Positions 1-9,109 of a stretch of 64,000 bases of DNA are shown here, one piece after another. Source of the DNA: an uncultured Flavobacteriales bacterium (GTDB taxonomy: Bacteria > Bacteroidota > Bacteroidia > Flavobacteriales_G > Salibacteraceae); the NCBI GenBank assembly GCA_905479105.1, contig CAJQLE010000004.1, forward strand, positions 248,001-312,000, read 5' to 3'. Positions within the stretch are counted from its first letter, which is position 1, and every line of letters begins with the position of its first letter. The notes under the pieces were generated by a model. It was given only the letters and a program-made list of their open reading frames with translations, did not search any database and had not been told where the DNA came from. The position numbers and the translations under genes are program-made.

Positions 1-424
1 TTAGCCAGGCGTCATATCGTAAAAATCCTTCGCCTACTTCTCCTGTTTCTACAAAGTGTTTTGTTCCACCTGCTACGACATGGCCTTTGCCTTTCTTTTC
101 CCATGCTTCAAGAAGGACGGCTAGTTTGTAGCTCGGCATTATATCATCAGCATCCATTCGGTTTAACAACTCACCTTTGATGTGCTTTTGAGCAGTGATT
201 AATGCGGGATTTAGTTTTTTACCTTCGCTGAGGAAATAGTGAATTCGAGTGTCTTTAGCTTGATACTCTTTTATTATCTCAGCGGTTCTATCATTACTAT
301 GATCATCAACAGCGATGAGTTCCCAATTGTCAAATGATTGCTCAATAATACTGTCTAGGCATTCCTTTATATATGGTTCAACATTTTTAGCTGCCATTAC
401 AATGGATATCCTAGGGTTGCTCAT
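1..424 (-). CDS. Glycosyltransferase family 2, N-terminal part (cut by window edge)
   Basis: The reading frame opens at the ATG at 424 and runs without a stop past the left edge, so only about 141 residues are visible. The N-terminus has the GT-A beta strand of family 2 enzymes (ISIVMAAKN), followed by the acidic VDDHSND motif and the metal-binding RMDADD. These enzymes transfer sugar from a nucleotide donor, usually for surface polysaccharide. The acceptor cannot be told. No operon partner is visible to its right; the next gene is divergent. Confidence in the family is high. Confidence 0.88.
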   Translation of the reverse strand, partial: MSNPRISIVMAAKNVEPYIKECLDSIIEQSFDNWELIAVDDHSNDRTAEIIKEYQAKDTRIHYFLSEGKKLNPALITAQKHIKGELLNRMDADDIMPSYKLAVLLEAWEKKGKGHVVAGGTKHFVETGEVGEGFLRYDAWL

Positions 425-602
425 AGCACGAATATCTAATTTTGAACGAGTGTCTAGAATTAAAGATTGAAACTCTGGTGTTTATCTCAAGAAACGTTAA
501 GTACTTAACGAGAATAGATGTTGCTTATTTGTCAGAATATTGATTTTGTCTAGGCTCGTTAGAGTTAGATGAAGCATATTTGTGACTTCAAAAACCTACA
601 GA

Positions 603-872
603 ATGAACAAGGCTCTATTTTTCGCATCAGTTTTCGCTATAGCAACATCTATAACAATGACTTCTTGTAATAAAGATTACGATTGTAATTGTGCAGTCGA
701 TCTTCCAGAACCAGTGGGAGTTTCATTAGATTTTGACACAACATTCACCTTTGAAAAGACAACAGAGGAATTGGCAACTACACAATGCAACGCATACGAA
801 AGTGCTAGTTCAGTGTTGATTCCAAGTGGTGTTAGCTCTTCGGATGCTGATATTGTTTGTGAGCTAAAGTAA
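603..872 (+). CDS. Small predicted lipoprotein
   Basis: An 89-residue protein. The frame can be read from a GTG at 582, but the ATG at 603 gives a clean lipoprotein signal peptide: MNKALFF, a hydrophobic stretch, then a TSC lipobox at about residue 22. The mature part begins CNKDYDCNC and has further cysteines near the C-terminus, suggesting disulfides in a periplasmic or surface protein. No family is recognised. It ends 4 nt before the stop of the convergent MBL-fold gene. Confidence 0.6.
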   Translation: MNKALFFASVFAIATSITMTSCNKDYDCNCAVDLPEPVGVSLDFDTTFTFEKTTEELATTQCNAYESASSVLIPSGVSSSDADIVCELK

Positions 873-876
873 GTGG

Positions 877-1728
877 TTAGATTTCAGACAGGGAAAACGT
901 TTCACCTAGTCGAACGCCTTTTTCTGTGTGAATGACATTGCAGCATTCATTAACTGAGTCGTGCTCTAAAAATAGCACGTAGTTATTGTCGGCAGCTTCG
1001 TTTAAAAAACTTTCTTTTTCGGTCAATGTCAACAATGGCCTGGTGTCATAACCCATTACATATGGTAATGGAATATGACCTGTGCTTGGTAAAAGGTCTG
1101 CCATAAACACGACCTTTTTTCCTTTGTAATTGATGATTGGAATCATCTGCTTATCGGTGTGGCCATCAGCAAAAAAGACATCAATATCCTGAAAAGCGTT
1201 CTTGGTTCTGTTTCCATTTACATCAATCCACTTCAACTGACCGCTTTCTTGGATCGGTAAAATGTTTTCCTTCAAAAAGGAAGCTTTCTCTCTTGGATTA
1301 GGCTGAGTGGCCCATTTCCAATGGTTTTCATTGCTCCAAAATGTAGCCTTCTTGAATGCAGGGCGAAATGCATTTTTGGACGAATCAAATTCAATGGCAC
1401 CGCCACAATGATCAAAATGTAAATGGGTTAGAAATACATCCGTAATGTCATCTCTGTGGTAGCCTAGCTTTTTCAAATTACCGTCTAAACTGTCATCACC
1501 ATGCAGGTAGTAATGGCTAAAAAACTTCTCCGTCTGTTTGTTCCCAATGCCAGTATCAACGAGTATCAATCGATCTCCATCTTCAATGAGTAATGATCTC
1601 ATCGCCCATGTGCACAGATTGTTGTCGTCAGGTTGATTAGTTCTTGACCATAAGCTCTTGGGGACAACACCAAACATGGCTCCTCCATCTAACTTAAAGT
1701 ATCCAGTATTGAGTGAGTGAAGTTTCAT
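877..1728 (-). CDS. MBL-fold metallo-hydrolase
   Basis: A 283-residue metallo-beta-lactamase fold protein. The zinc motif HLHFDH is at residues 102-107, with DTG near 58-60, a later DGHTDKQ and an MADLLP segment supplying further ligands. The arrangement resembles the cytosolic MBL hydrolases that include AHL lactonase-like enzymes; there is no signal peptide. The substrate is unknown and quorum quenching should not be assumed. It lies 14 nt downstream of fbaA on the same strand, so cotranscription is likely. Confidence 0.85.
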   Translation of the reverse strand: MKLHSLNTGYFKLDGGAMFGVVPKSLWSRTNQPDDNNLCTWAMRSLLIEDGDRLILVDTGIGNKQTEKFFSHYYLHGDDSLDGNLKKLGYHRDDITDVFLTHLHFDHCGGAIEFDSSKNAFRPAFKKATFWSNENHWKWATQPNPREKASFLKENILPIQESGQLKWIDVNGNRTKNAFQDIDVFFADGHTDKQMIPIINYKGKKVVFMADLLPSTGHIPLPYVMGYDTRPLLTLTEKESFLNEAADNNYVLFLEHDSVNECCNVIHTEKGVRLGETFSLSEI

Positions 1729-1742
1729 AATTCAAATAGGGG

Positions 1743-2813
1743 TTACAATTGCCAAACTTTGTTGGCATCGACACAATTCAAGTCATCGCAAGCACTCAAA
1801 AGTCTTTTTACTGTAGCTTTTTCACCTTCTCGAAGCCATTTTCTAGGGTCGTAAAACTTCTTGTTTGGCTTTTCTTCTCCTTCAGGATTTCCAAGTTGGC
1901 CTTGCAAATAATCGTGGTTTTTAGCTACAAATGCTCGTACTCCATCCCAAAATGCCCATTGTGTATCGGTGTCAATGTTAATTTTGATTACACCATAACC
2001 AAGTGATTCGCGAATTTCTTCATGGGATGATCCAGAACCACCGTGAAATACAAAGTTTACGGGGTTGGAACGTTCAATGCTGAATTTATTACGAATAAAT
2101 TCCTGACTGTTTTTGAGGATTACGGGAGTCAGTTGCACATTTCCAGGTTTGTACACACCATGAACGTTTCCAAATGCTGCAGCTATAGTGAAGTTTGGAC
2201 TTACAGAGTTTAAAAGTTCATAGGCGTACGCTACTTCGGCAGGTTGGGTATAGAGCTTAGAACTGTCAATGCTTGTATTGTCTACCCCATCTTCTTCACC
2301 TCCAGTAACGCCAAGCTCTATCTCAAGAATCATATCGATGGCACTCATGCGCTTGTGATAATGCATGCAAGTTTCAAGATTTTCTTCAATCGGCTCTTCA
2401 CTTAAGTCGATCATATGACTTGTGAATAATGGTCTGCCGGTTTCCTTGAAATGCTGCTCTCCAGCATCCAACAAGGCATCAATCCATGGAAGTAATTTTC
2501 GAGCGGAATGATCGGTGTGAAGAATAACATCAACGCCATATAATTCAGCCATCATGTGCACATGCTTGGCACCAGATATGGCGCCAGCAATAGCTGCTTT
2601 TTCACCTTCATTGCTTACGCTTTTTCCAGCGTAATATATTGCACCACCGTTACTGAATTGAACAATGATAGGTGAATTCGCTTCTTTGGCCGTTTCTAAA
2701 ACTGCGTTTACAGATTGTGTGCTTACAACGTTTACTGCGGGAAAAGCGAACTTGTTTTTCTTCGCGATTTCAAATAATCTGAGCGCTTCTTGCGCGTTTA
2801 ATACGCCTGCCAT
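1743..2813 (-). CDS. fbaA: Class II fructose-bisphosphate aldolase
   Basis: A 356-residue aldolase that splits fructose-1,6-bisphosphate into DHAP and glyceraldehyde-3-phosphate in glycolysis and gluconeogenesis. Seen in the sequence: the HTDHSARK motif at about 99-106 (catalytic Asp and zinc His), the acidic loop ELGVTGGEEDGVDN, the second zinc His in GNVHGVYKPG, and FHGGSGSS near the phosphate site. The length matches the long class II (E. coli/yeast) type. A TACATTTG -7 box lies 22 nt upstream of the start. The MBL gene follows directly. Confidence 0.96.
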   Translation of the reverse strand: MAGVLNAQEALRLFEIAKKNKFAFPAVNVVSTQSVNAVLETAKEANSPIIVQFSNGGAIYYAGKSVSNEGEKAAIAGAISGAKHVHMMAELYGVDVILHTDHSARKLLPWIDALLDAGEQHFKETGRPLFTSHMIDLSEEPIEENLETCMHYHKRMSAIDMILEIELGVTGGEEDGVDNTSIDSSKLYTQPAEVAYAYELLNSVSPNFTIAAAFGNVHGVYKPGNVQLTPVILKNSQEFIRNKFSIERSNPVNFVFHGGSGSSHEEIRESLGYGVIKINIDTDTQWAFWDGVRAFVAKNHDYLQGQLGNPEGEEKPNKKFYDPRKWLREGEKATVKRLLSACDDLNCVDANKVWQL

Positions 2814-2835
2814 GTGGTTTGTAGTTTGTGAAGTG

Positions 2836-2843
2836 CAAATGTA
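2836..2843 (-). promoter_or_regulatory. Putative -7 promoter box of fbaA
   Basis: The minus strand reads TACATTTG, an exact match to the Bacteroidota -7 consensus TAnnTTTG, ending 22 nt before the fbaA ATG. I see no TTG at the expected 19-nt spacing, so this is a half-match. Confidence 0.45.
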
Positions 2844-2928
2844 TCAATCCAAGATTTCTAATGGGCGGTAGCGCGGTCTTGTTTTTTGAATGAGAATACA
2901 CCACTGATCTCATGAGAGTTGGTTGACG

Positions 2929-5550
2929 TTATTTTTTATTTCGGTTTCTGTAAAGTGATTTATCCGGAGAACTAGCCATAGATTCTCGGTTAAGATCCAT
3001 TCCTAAAAAATTTACAATTGTTTCAGAGATTTTGTCAGGGGAATTTATGGCCTCTGTAAAGTCAATTTCAATGACCTCGAAGTTTGGTTGTTTGTGCATC
3101 CAATCTAGGGCAGAATTATACTGCTTTTTTAAAGTTTCCTCCATTTGAACAGGATAACTATCTGATTTAGCTTTTCCAGCCCGAACAAGCATCTTATGCT
3201 GTGAATTGACGATTTCAACGATGTCTCTCTTCATAACAATCACTTTGTATGTGAAGCTCGGAGAAAGAAACCGAACAAGCGGGCTAACAACTTTTATAGC
3301 TTTACCTTTTGCATCTTTAAGCCAATTGTTTCCTTTCATAAGTGCTTTCACATTCTCATGTTCGAAGAATCCATTCGGATTGTTCTCATCCGGAGTACGC
3401 AAATTATCTTGATAGATATCAACGCCACCTGAATTCAGCATTTGCATCATCAAGGAGGTGCCTGATCGGGGTAATCCAGATACCACGACCATACTTCCGA
3501 GCTTTCGTCCTTTATATGATTTAGCACCTGAAAGCTTATCAATAGATTGACTCGCCTTTGATTTAATATTTTTCGCGTCTCCTCTTTCAACCTGAACATC
3601 TTTGAATAGGTTTTCCTTGTCAACCGTATGATTTTTGTAAATCTCATCCAATGCTATTCTGGCTGCACTGAATGAAGGTCGCATCGTTAAGGTTACCTCA
3701 AATGATCTTGCTGCCATTTCATATTCACCTAGTCCAACTAATGCTTGTCCAAGCAGAAAATGAGCTGCAGGGTATTGATAAAAGAGTTCGGTTGCTGTCA
3801 GTGATGATTCAATTGATTTTTCGTAATCCTTAAGATTTAAAAAGGCCATGGCTAATGCTTTGTGTGATGAAGCATCATGAGCATCAAGCACCAGACATTG
3901 CTGGAATGTCTTTACGGCTTCTTTCCATTTATTGAGGCTTAAATAGCAATCTCCGAGACTTTTTAGGATAGACGGGATATTACCAATTTCATTTTGAAGT
4001 TCAATTAAAATTTTAAGTGCTTCGTTATATTTCTCCTGTGATTTGAATATATCCGCCCTTGCGAGTTTTAGTGATTTAACCTTTTTATTTTCATCGTCTT
4101 CTTGTTCTATAACGTTGAGCATTTCAATGGCTTCTTCGAATCTTTTCATTCTTTTAAAGCATTCCACAATTCTTATTTGAAACCTGTACTCTGGTTTTAA
4201 GCCGTTCACTTCTAGTAAAAGTTCTAGCGCTTGCGGTGACCTTCCTGTTGATAGAAAAACTTTTGAAAGGTTGTATTTGAGTTCGATGTCGGTGTTTTCC
4301 ATTGCCTTGGCCATGTCATCTCCAAGATCTTCAACATAGCCAAGTTCTATGAGTTGCTTTACGGCTTTTTGTGCTTCTTCTTTTGACACCTCAAATGTTT
4401 TTGAATGCTCTCCAAAATGTCCATCTACATTCTCCCAACTAGAAATTGTTTTTACCGTTGGAGGTGATTTGAATGCTTGAAGTAGTGGTGTTCCATCCAT
4501 ATCTTCTCCAATAGGTAAACCAAATAGAGTGAGTAGAGTAGGTGTGATATCCAAAATGGATGATCCGTAAATGGTTTGACCTTCATTAAAATCAGGGCCA
4601 AAACAACAAATCACACCATGCTTTCTATGCTCAGCGGCCGGACCAGCAGGTTCCTTCGGAAGAGAAAGCGGTCTCATGTGGTCTGACTGAAAGCCATGAT
4701 CGCTTATGAGGATGACATTGGTATCTGGTCCAACAAGTTTTAAAGTGCGCTCTAGCATCATATCGTGAAAGCGATACATACCATCTACCGCATCTTTATA
4801 AATTTCAAAAAGATCTTCTGGCACATTGGGTAATTGAGGTGCTCTAAATTTCATAAAGGCATGACATGCATGATCAATGGCATCGTGATAAATTGCGGTG
4901 AGATCCCAGTCAGTGTTTTCTAGAGCCCAGGTTGAGGCTGAATGCACAGTGGCAGCATCTGCTATAATTTTAGATAAGGAGCCAAGTCTTTTATCTTTTT
5001 CTTGGTCGATTTTATTTGCCATTGGCAAAAAGGGAAGAATATGTTCTTCTGTAAGTTCATCGGGATGTATTCTGATGCTTTTAAAATGGTCAGCTAACTC
5101 ACTTGGATGGACTGTGCCAGCATTCATTGGCCAGCCTTTTTTCATTGATTTATTCGCGCGTTGGTATAGGTTTGATACCATTATCCCATCGATTGGTTCG
5201 GCTGGGTTGCTGGGCCACCAAGAAAATACATTGGTTTTCTTTCCTTGGTTGGTGAGAATATTCCAAAATGCTCTAGATTTCCTTGAAATAGAAGAAATAG
5301 GTCTAACTATACCCGCTTCATGATCAGGCTCTGTAAAGCCATGAATCCCATGTTTATCTGCATACTTTCCAGTTGCAATTGACGTCCATAGCATTGGCGA
5401 AAGAACAGGCTCTAGTGTGCTTAAATTTCCTCGCACACCTTTTTTCATCATGCCTTCTAGAGCTGGCATTTGCCCCTTTTCTATGAGTTGGTCTATTACT
5501 TTCCAATCAGCGGCATCCCAACCAATTAATACGACTCGTTTAGCTTTCAT
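2929..5550 (-). CDS. Three-domain protein: alkaline phosphatase-superfamily phosphodiesterase, TPR repeats, sulfotransferase
   Basis: An 873-residue fusion. Residues 1-360 are a type I phosphodiesterase/nucleotide pyrophosphatase domain: metal Asp in IGWDAADW (D12), probable Thr nucleophile in LWTSIATG (T56), then YHDAIDH (~221-227) and SDHGF (~283-287). Residues ~420-640 form TPR-like helical pairs. Residues ~685-873 are a sulfotransferase-like domain with the PAPS 5'-phosphate loop SGLPRSGTS. No signal peptide is seen, so it is probably cytosolic. It is translationally coupled to a 47-aa gene just upstream through an ATGA overlap. A role in sulfated or phosphorylated surface glycans is inference. 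Confidence 0.85.
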   Translation of the reverse strand: MKAKRVVLIGWDAADWKVIDQLIEKGQMPALEGMMKKGVRGNLSTLEPVLSPMLWTSIATGKYADKHGIHGFTEPDHEAGIVRPISSISRKSRAFWNILTNQGKKTNVFSWWPSNPAEPIDGIMVSNLYQRANKSMKKGWPMNAGTVHPSELADHFKSIRIHPDELTEEHILPFLPMANKIDQEKDKRLGSLSKIIADAATVHSASTWALENTDWDLTAIYHDAIDHACHAFMKFRAPQLPNVPEDLFEIYKDAVDGMYRFHDMMLERTLKLVGPDTNVILISDHGFQSDHMRPLSLPKEPAGPAAEHRKHGVICCFGPDFNEGQTIYGSSILDITPTLLTLFGLPIGEDMDGTPLLQAFKSPPTVKTISSWENVDGHFGEHSKTFEVSKEEAQKAVKQLIELGYVEDLGDDMAKAMENTDIELKYNLSKVFLSTGRSPQALELLLEVNGLKPEYRFQIRIVECFKRMKRFEEAIEMLNVIEQEDDENKKVKSLKLARADIFKSQEKYNEALKILIELQNEIGNIPSILKSLGDCYLSLNKWKEAVKTFQQCLVLDAHDASSHKALAMAFLNLKDYEKSIESSLTATELFYQYPAAHFLLGQALVGLGEYEMAARSFEVTLTMRPSFSAARIALDEIYKNHTVDKENLFKDVQVERGDAKNIKSKASQSIDKLSGAKSYKGRKLGSMVVVSGLPRSGTSLMMQMLNSGGVDIYQDNLRTPDENNPNGFFEHENVKALMKGNNWLKDAKGKAIKVVSPLVRFLSPSFTYKVIVMKRDIVEIVNSQHKMLVRAGKAKSDSYPVQMEETLKKQYNSALDWMHKQPNFEVIEIDFTEAINSPDKISETIVNFLGMDLNRESMASSPDKSLYRNRNKK

Positions 5551-5690
5551 CCCTTTTTTTCTTTCTTCTTATTCTTTTTAAACTCGAATTGCTTTTTTGA
5601 GCGCCAGACTTTCAATCCTTCATAACCGAGTGCCAACAGCCCTAGTGAACCTTTGAGAGGGATGTCCTTCAGTTTATCTTCTTCCTTCAT
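5547..5690 (-). CDS. Small basic protein coupled to the phosphodiesterase gene
   Basis: A 47-codon frame from the ATG at 5690. It begins MKEEDKLKDIPLKG, has a mildly hydrophobic middle (SLGLLALGYEGLKVW) and a lysine-rich tail. Its TGA stop overlaps the ATG of the next gene (ATGA), the arrangement expected for translational coupling, and this is the main support for it being real. No family is recognised. It may be a small regulator or chaperone of the downstream protein, but that is a guess. Confidence 0.5.
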   Translation of the reverse strand: MKEEDKLKDIPLKGSLGLLALGYEGLKVWRSKKQFEFKKNKKKEKKG

Positions 5691-5720
5691 TTCTTTTGTT
5701 TGAATACTTGAAATAAAAAA

Positions 5721-5742
5721 GGCACCACTATAAAGTGGTGCC
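5721..5742 (-). terminator. Rho-independent terminator of the T9SS gene
   Basis: A 9-bp perfect stem (GGCACCACT / AGTGGTGCC) with a 4-nt loop. On the minus strand it is followed by TTTTTTATTT. It starts 24 nt after the stop of the gene at 5766. Confidence 0.9.
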
Positions 5743-5765
5743 TGATAAAATTAAATTCAAATTTT

Positions 5766-6992
5766 TTATTGAATAATAATCTTGTGTGAATGTTGAACAG
5801 AATTCACATTCATAGTCACAATATATAGACCAGCAGCAAGATTCAAATTCATAGATGAATTTGCTCCAGAAACTACTTTAGAAGTAACCATTTGACCATT
5901 AGTATTGAAAATACTAAGCTGCTTGTTAGCATTGTCCGTGCTGTAGTTCGTAATGTTCAAAACATTTCCATTTGAAAAGATGCTCAAACCTGGAATGTTA
6001 CTTTCATTTAAACCTGCAGGCCACTCTAGAGTTACCTCTTCTGATGGAGCTGAGAATGAATTCAATTGCGAATCATCACAATTTGCGCCACTCCAAACAA
6101 ATATTCTGTACGTTCTGTTGCTCGCAATAGCCTCTCCATCAACATCGTTTGCCGCTGCGTCAAGTGTAAGCGTAATGTCAGCACCTGTAGGTGTTACTTC
6201 CGTATAATTTCCAGAAACAACTGCTTCTGCTGCTGCTTGATCAAAAGATGAAGCGTTTTCGGCTTTCACTGCAAATACTCGATATGCATCCACGTTAGCG
6301 TCTCCACCGGCATTGATTGTAATGCTAATTTCTAGATCTGTTCCGTTTCCTGCATCTCCGATGTCAGAACCAGATATTGCGCTTACTGCCGCTGCAGCAG
6401 TAGTAGCCATACTCGTTTGGCTACCAGCTTCTATTCCAAGACAAGCTAAAGCTTCAAAGGCATAATCTTTTAATGTTGCTTGTCCAGCAACCATGTCAAA
6501 TCTCGCCCAACCATAATGAGTTGCACCATTCAGGTCTAGACGTAATCCTAAATAACCATCAGTAACATTGATCCAATTGCCATATTCTCCAGAGAAGGAA
6601 GAAGTAAACGTCTGCCATGCCATTGTTTGAGCTGTGCTTCCACCTTGAAAAGTTTCAGCAGCATTCACGGTGTCTCCCATGTCTAAAACATATGGATACA
6701 GGTAAGATCCAGATTGAGCACCTGCCATAGCATTGTTATTCAATGCCACTCCAAACACTCTTTCCACCACTACAGCACCAGCGCTGGCGGTAAATGAATT
6801 AGCGAAAAACAGGAAATCGTCTGTTCCGTCATTATTAAGGTCTAGATAAAGCGAATCTCCAATGTTAGCCTGTTGGTCAGGATCTACATCCGTGTAAACA
6901 ACCTCTTGTGCATCGGCTGCACTAGCAGCGCCAGCAATTGCGCCTGCTGTGAGAGCGTAAGACTTAAGTCTGCTAAGTAAATTTTTATTCAT
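5766..6992 (-). CDS. Secreted protein with T9SS type A sorting domain
   Basis: A 408-residue exported protein. The N-terminus is a Sec signal peptide ending around AADAQ. Residues ~30-180 form an exported domain that starts with an acidic DLNNDGTDD segment; the middle is Ala/Ser/Thr-rich. The last ~75 residues are a T9SS sorting domain (LSIFSNGNVLNITNYS, then FNTNGQMV, ending KIIIQ). T9SS carries such proteins across the outer membrane and releases or anchors them. The function of the passenger is unknown. A -7 box lies upstream and a strong terminator downstream, so it is a single-gene unit. Confidence 0.85.
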   Translation of the reverse strand: MNKNLLSRLKSYALTAGAIAGAASAADAQEVVYTDVDPDQQANIGDSLYLDLNNDGTDDFLFFANSFTASAGAVVVERVFGVALNNNAMAGAQSGSYLYPYVLDMGDTVNAAETFQGGSTAQTMAWQTFTSSFSGEYGNWINVTDGYLGLRLDLNGATHYGWARFDMVAGQATLKDYAFEALACLGIEAGSQTSMATTAAAAVSAISGSDIGDAGNGTDLEISITINAGGDANVDAYRVFAVKAENASSFDQAAAEAVVSGNYTEVTPTGADITLTLDAAANDVDGEAIASNRTYRIFVWSGANCDDSQLNSFSAPSEEVTLEWPAGLNESNIPGLSIFSNGNVLNITNYSTDNANKQLSIFNTNGQMVTSKVVSGANSSMNLNLAAGLYIVTMNVNSVQHSHKIIIQ

Positions 6993-7011
6993 AGTAATTT
7001 ATTTATAGAAT

Positions 7012-7019
7012 CAAATGTA
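7012..7019 (-). promoter_or_regulatory. Putative -7 promoter box of the T9SS gene
   Basis: The minus strand reads TACATTTG (consensus TAnnTTTG), 19 nt before the ATG at 6992. No TTG at 19-nt spacing was found. Confidence 0.4.
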
Positions 7020-7176
7020 AATATAGTCAACGTTGGTATACTATAAATTTCTTACTCTTTATCATCTTCACCTACTCAAAACTTAACTCTTTTAAAACTT
7101 CAATTGTTGATTGAAACAATGTTTAATCAGAATTATAGTCGTCTCTTCAGAGTATTTTGGCATCAAATAAAAGAAT

Positions 7177-8532
7177 ATGCGAATTCATCTCATTGCGATT
7201 GGTGGAGCGGCCATGCATAATTTGGCCATTGCTCTTAAAGATAACGGACATGAGGTTTCGGGGTCTGATGATCAAATTTTTGAACCTTCAAGATCAAGGC
7301 TTGAAAAAAAGGGTTTATTACCTGAGAGTATGGGATGGAATGCTTCTCGAGTAAGCAATGAAATTGATGCAATCATTTTAGGGATGCACGCCAGAGAAGA
7401 TAACCCTGAATTGATTAAAGCTCAAGAGCTTGGTTTGTCGATTTATTCTTACCCAGAATTTATCTATCAGCAATCATTAAAAAAGAAGCGAATTGTTATT
7501 GCAGGCAGTCATGGTAAAACCACGATAACGTCCATGATCCTTCATGTATTGAAGAAACTGAATTTTGAGTTTGACTACCTCGTAGGGGCACAAATTGATG
7601 GGTTTGAAACCATGGTGAGATTGTCCGAGGCTCCTATAATCGTTCTTGAAGGAGATGAATACTTGAGTTCTCCTATTGATCGAAGACCGAAGTTTCACTT
7701 GTATCATCCGCACATTGCGTTGATTTCTGGAATCGCATGGGATCACATCAATGTCTTCCCATCGTTTGAGAATTATCTCGAGCAATTTGAAATATTCATT
7801 GATCAAATGAAGAAGGAATCAATTTTAATGTTTTGTCAGGCGGATGAAACATTAGTCACAACCGTGCACAAATATGGCCAGCATTTGGATTTAAGACCTT
7901 ACCAAACCCCACAGTATGAAATTCAAGATGGAAAGTCATTTATCATGAGAGGTTCCCAGAGAACCGAGGTTTCAGTTTTTGGTGATCATAATTTGCAAAA
8001 CTTGAACGGTGCTATGATGGTTTGTAAGGCGATTGGAATTGTCGAAGATGATTTTTATGCTGCCATTAGAGATTTTAAAGGTGCTGCTCGCAGACTAGAA
8101 GAAATAGCACGAAATAATCAAACTGTTGTCTATAAGGATTTTGCCCACTCACCATCAAAGCTAGAAGCAACAGTGAAGGCTGTTAAAAAACAATGGCCAG
8201 ATCGAAAGCTATTTGCATGCATGGAGCTCCATACGTTCAGTAGTTTAACCAAAGATTTCTTGCTGGAGTATGAAGGGACTATGAAGGACGCAGATGTCGC
8301 AATAGTTTTTTACAAGGAAGAGACGCTAGCTCAAAAGCGTTTAGATCCATTATCCAAAGAAGAGGTGAAGAAGGCTTTTGGCAGGATGGATGTCGAGGTG
8401 TTTACAAATTCAGATCAATTGAAGGCCAGATTGGAAGAAATAAATCTCGCTCAAGGAAATCTTCTCTTGATGAGTTCTGGAAACTTCGGAGGAATTGATG
8501 TAGATGTTTTTGGTAAGTCCTTGATAAACTAG
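7177..8532 (+). CDS. mpl: Mur ligase family protein, Mpl type (murein tripeptide ligase)
   Basis: A 451-residue Mur ligase. The N-terminal Rossmann-like domain begins RIHLIAIGGAAMHNLA and includes SGSDD. The ATP loop GSHGKTT is at 110-116, and the central domain has LEGDEYLSSPID, the long acidic segment of the Mpl subgroup. Mpl joins recycled L-Ala-gamma-D-Glu-meso-DAP tripeptide to UDP-MurNAc in cell-wall recycling. Length and motifs favour Mpl over MurC or MurE. Its TAG stop overlaps the stop of the convergent gene in a shared CTAG. Confidence 0.82.
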   Translation: MRIHLIAIGGAAMHNLAIALKDNGHEVSGSDDQIFEPSRSRLEKKGLLPESMGWNASRVSNEIDAIILGMHAREDNPELIKAQELGLSIYSYPEFIYQQSLKKKRIVIAGSHGKTTITSMILHVLKKLNFEFDYLVGAQIDGFETMVRLSEAPIIVLEGDEYLSSPIDRRPKFHLYHPHIALISGIAWDHINVFPSFENYLEQFEIFIDQMKKESILMFCQADETLVTTVHKYGQHLDLRPYQTPQYEIQDGKSFIMRGSQRTEVSVFGDHNLQNLNGAMMVCKAIGIVEDDFYAAIRDFKGAARRLEEIARNNQTVVYKDFAHSPSKLEATVKAVKKQWPDRKLFACMELHTFSSLTKDFLLEYEGTMKDADVAIVFYKEETLAQKRLDPLSKEEVKKAFGRMDVEVFTNSDQLKARLEEINLAQGNLLLMSSGNFGGIDVDVFGKSLIN

Positions 8533-9035
8533 AGCCCGAAAGCCTTTGGTTTGTAACGAAACAAAAGCGTTAAAATCAAAGTATAAAAAAAGCCAATAAC
8601 CATCAATCCGAAAAGGGTTAACGTAGAGTGAGTGAAGGCATTGAAAACGAATGATGCCGTGTTTCTTACTTGCTCAAGATCCGCTCCATTGCTTCCTGTG
8701 GCTTCAACAGCATCTACTGCAGCTTGAATCTTACTAGAAAAGTATGAAGGGTTAATCACTTTATAATAAAGAAAAGTGAAGGCTGAAATGATGATGGCAT
8801 AGATGGAAACGATTTTCATTCCACTTTTCACGTCCTCAGTAAATACAAGGTTCGGATTTTGTTGTTTCCATATTCGCAACCCGATAAATAATGCCACTAA
8901 AAAGCAAAGGAGATAGAAAAATCTCGTGTACATATCAAACGTATCATCAGGGGCGAGAAATATGAAATACAGCATTTTACCTATGATGGAAGCCATAGCC
9001 GCTGAAACGGAGATATTGATGATTGGGTTTTTCAT
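8529..9035 (-). CDS. DUF4199 family membrane protein
   Basis: A 168-residue protein with four predicted membrane segments and a soluble loop (~100-130) between the third and fourth. The pattern matches the Bacteroidota DUF4199 family, of unknown function. A longer frame starts at 9083, but the ATG at 9035 (MKNPIINISVS) leads straight into the first membrane helix and is preferred. A near-consensus -7 box (CATTTTTG) sits exactly 4 nt before this ATG, so the mRNA may be leaderless. Confidence 0.78.
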   Translation of the reverse strand: MKNPIINISVSAAMASIIGKMLYFIFLAPDDTFDMYTRFFYLLCFLVALFIGLRIWKQQNPNLVFTEDVKSGMKIVSIYAIIISAFTFLYYKVINPSYFSSKIQAAVDAVEATGSNGADLEQVRNTASFVFNAFTHSTLTLFGLMVIGFFYTLILTLLFRYKPKAFGL

Positions 9036-9109
9036 AGCACAAAAATGGCTTGTCTTTGCGAACTGCCGTTCGATGTAAGACAAGCCATTAAATTTTTCAA
9101 TTTAATATC

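Noticed and set aside
582-602. GTG start of the small lipoprotein
   Set aside because: The ATG at 603 gives a complete, typical lipoprotein signal peptide.
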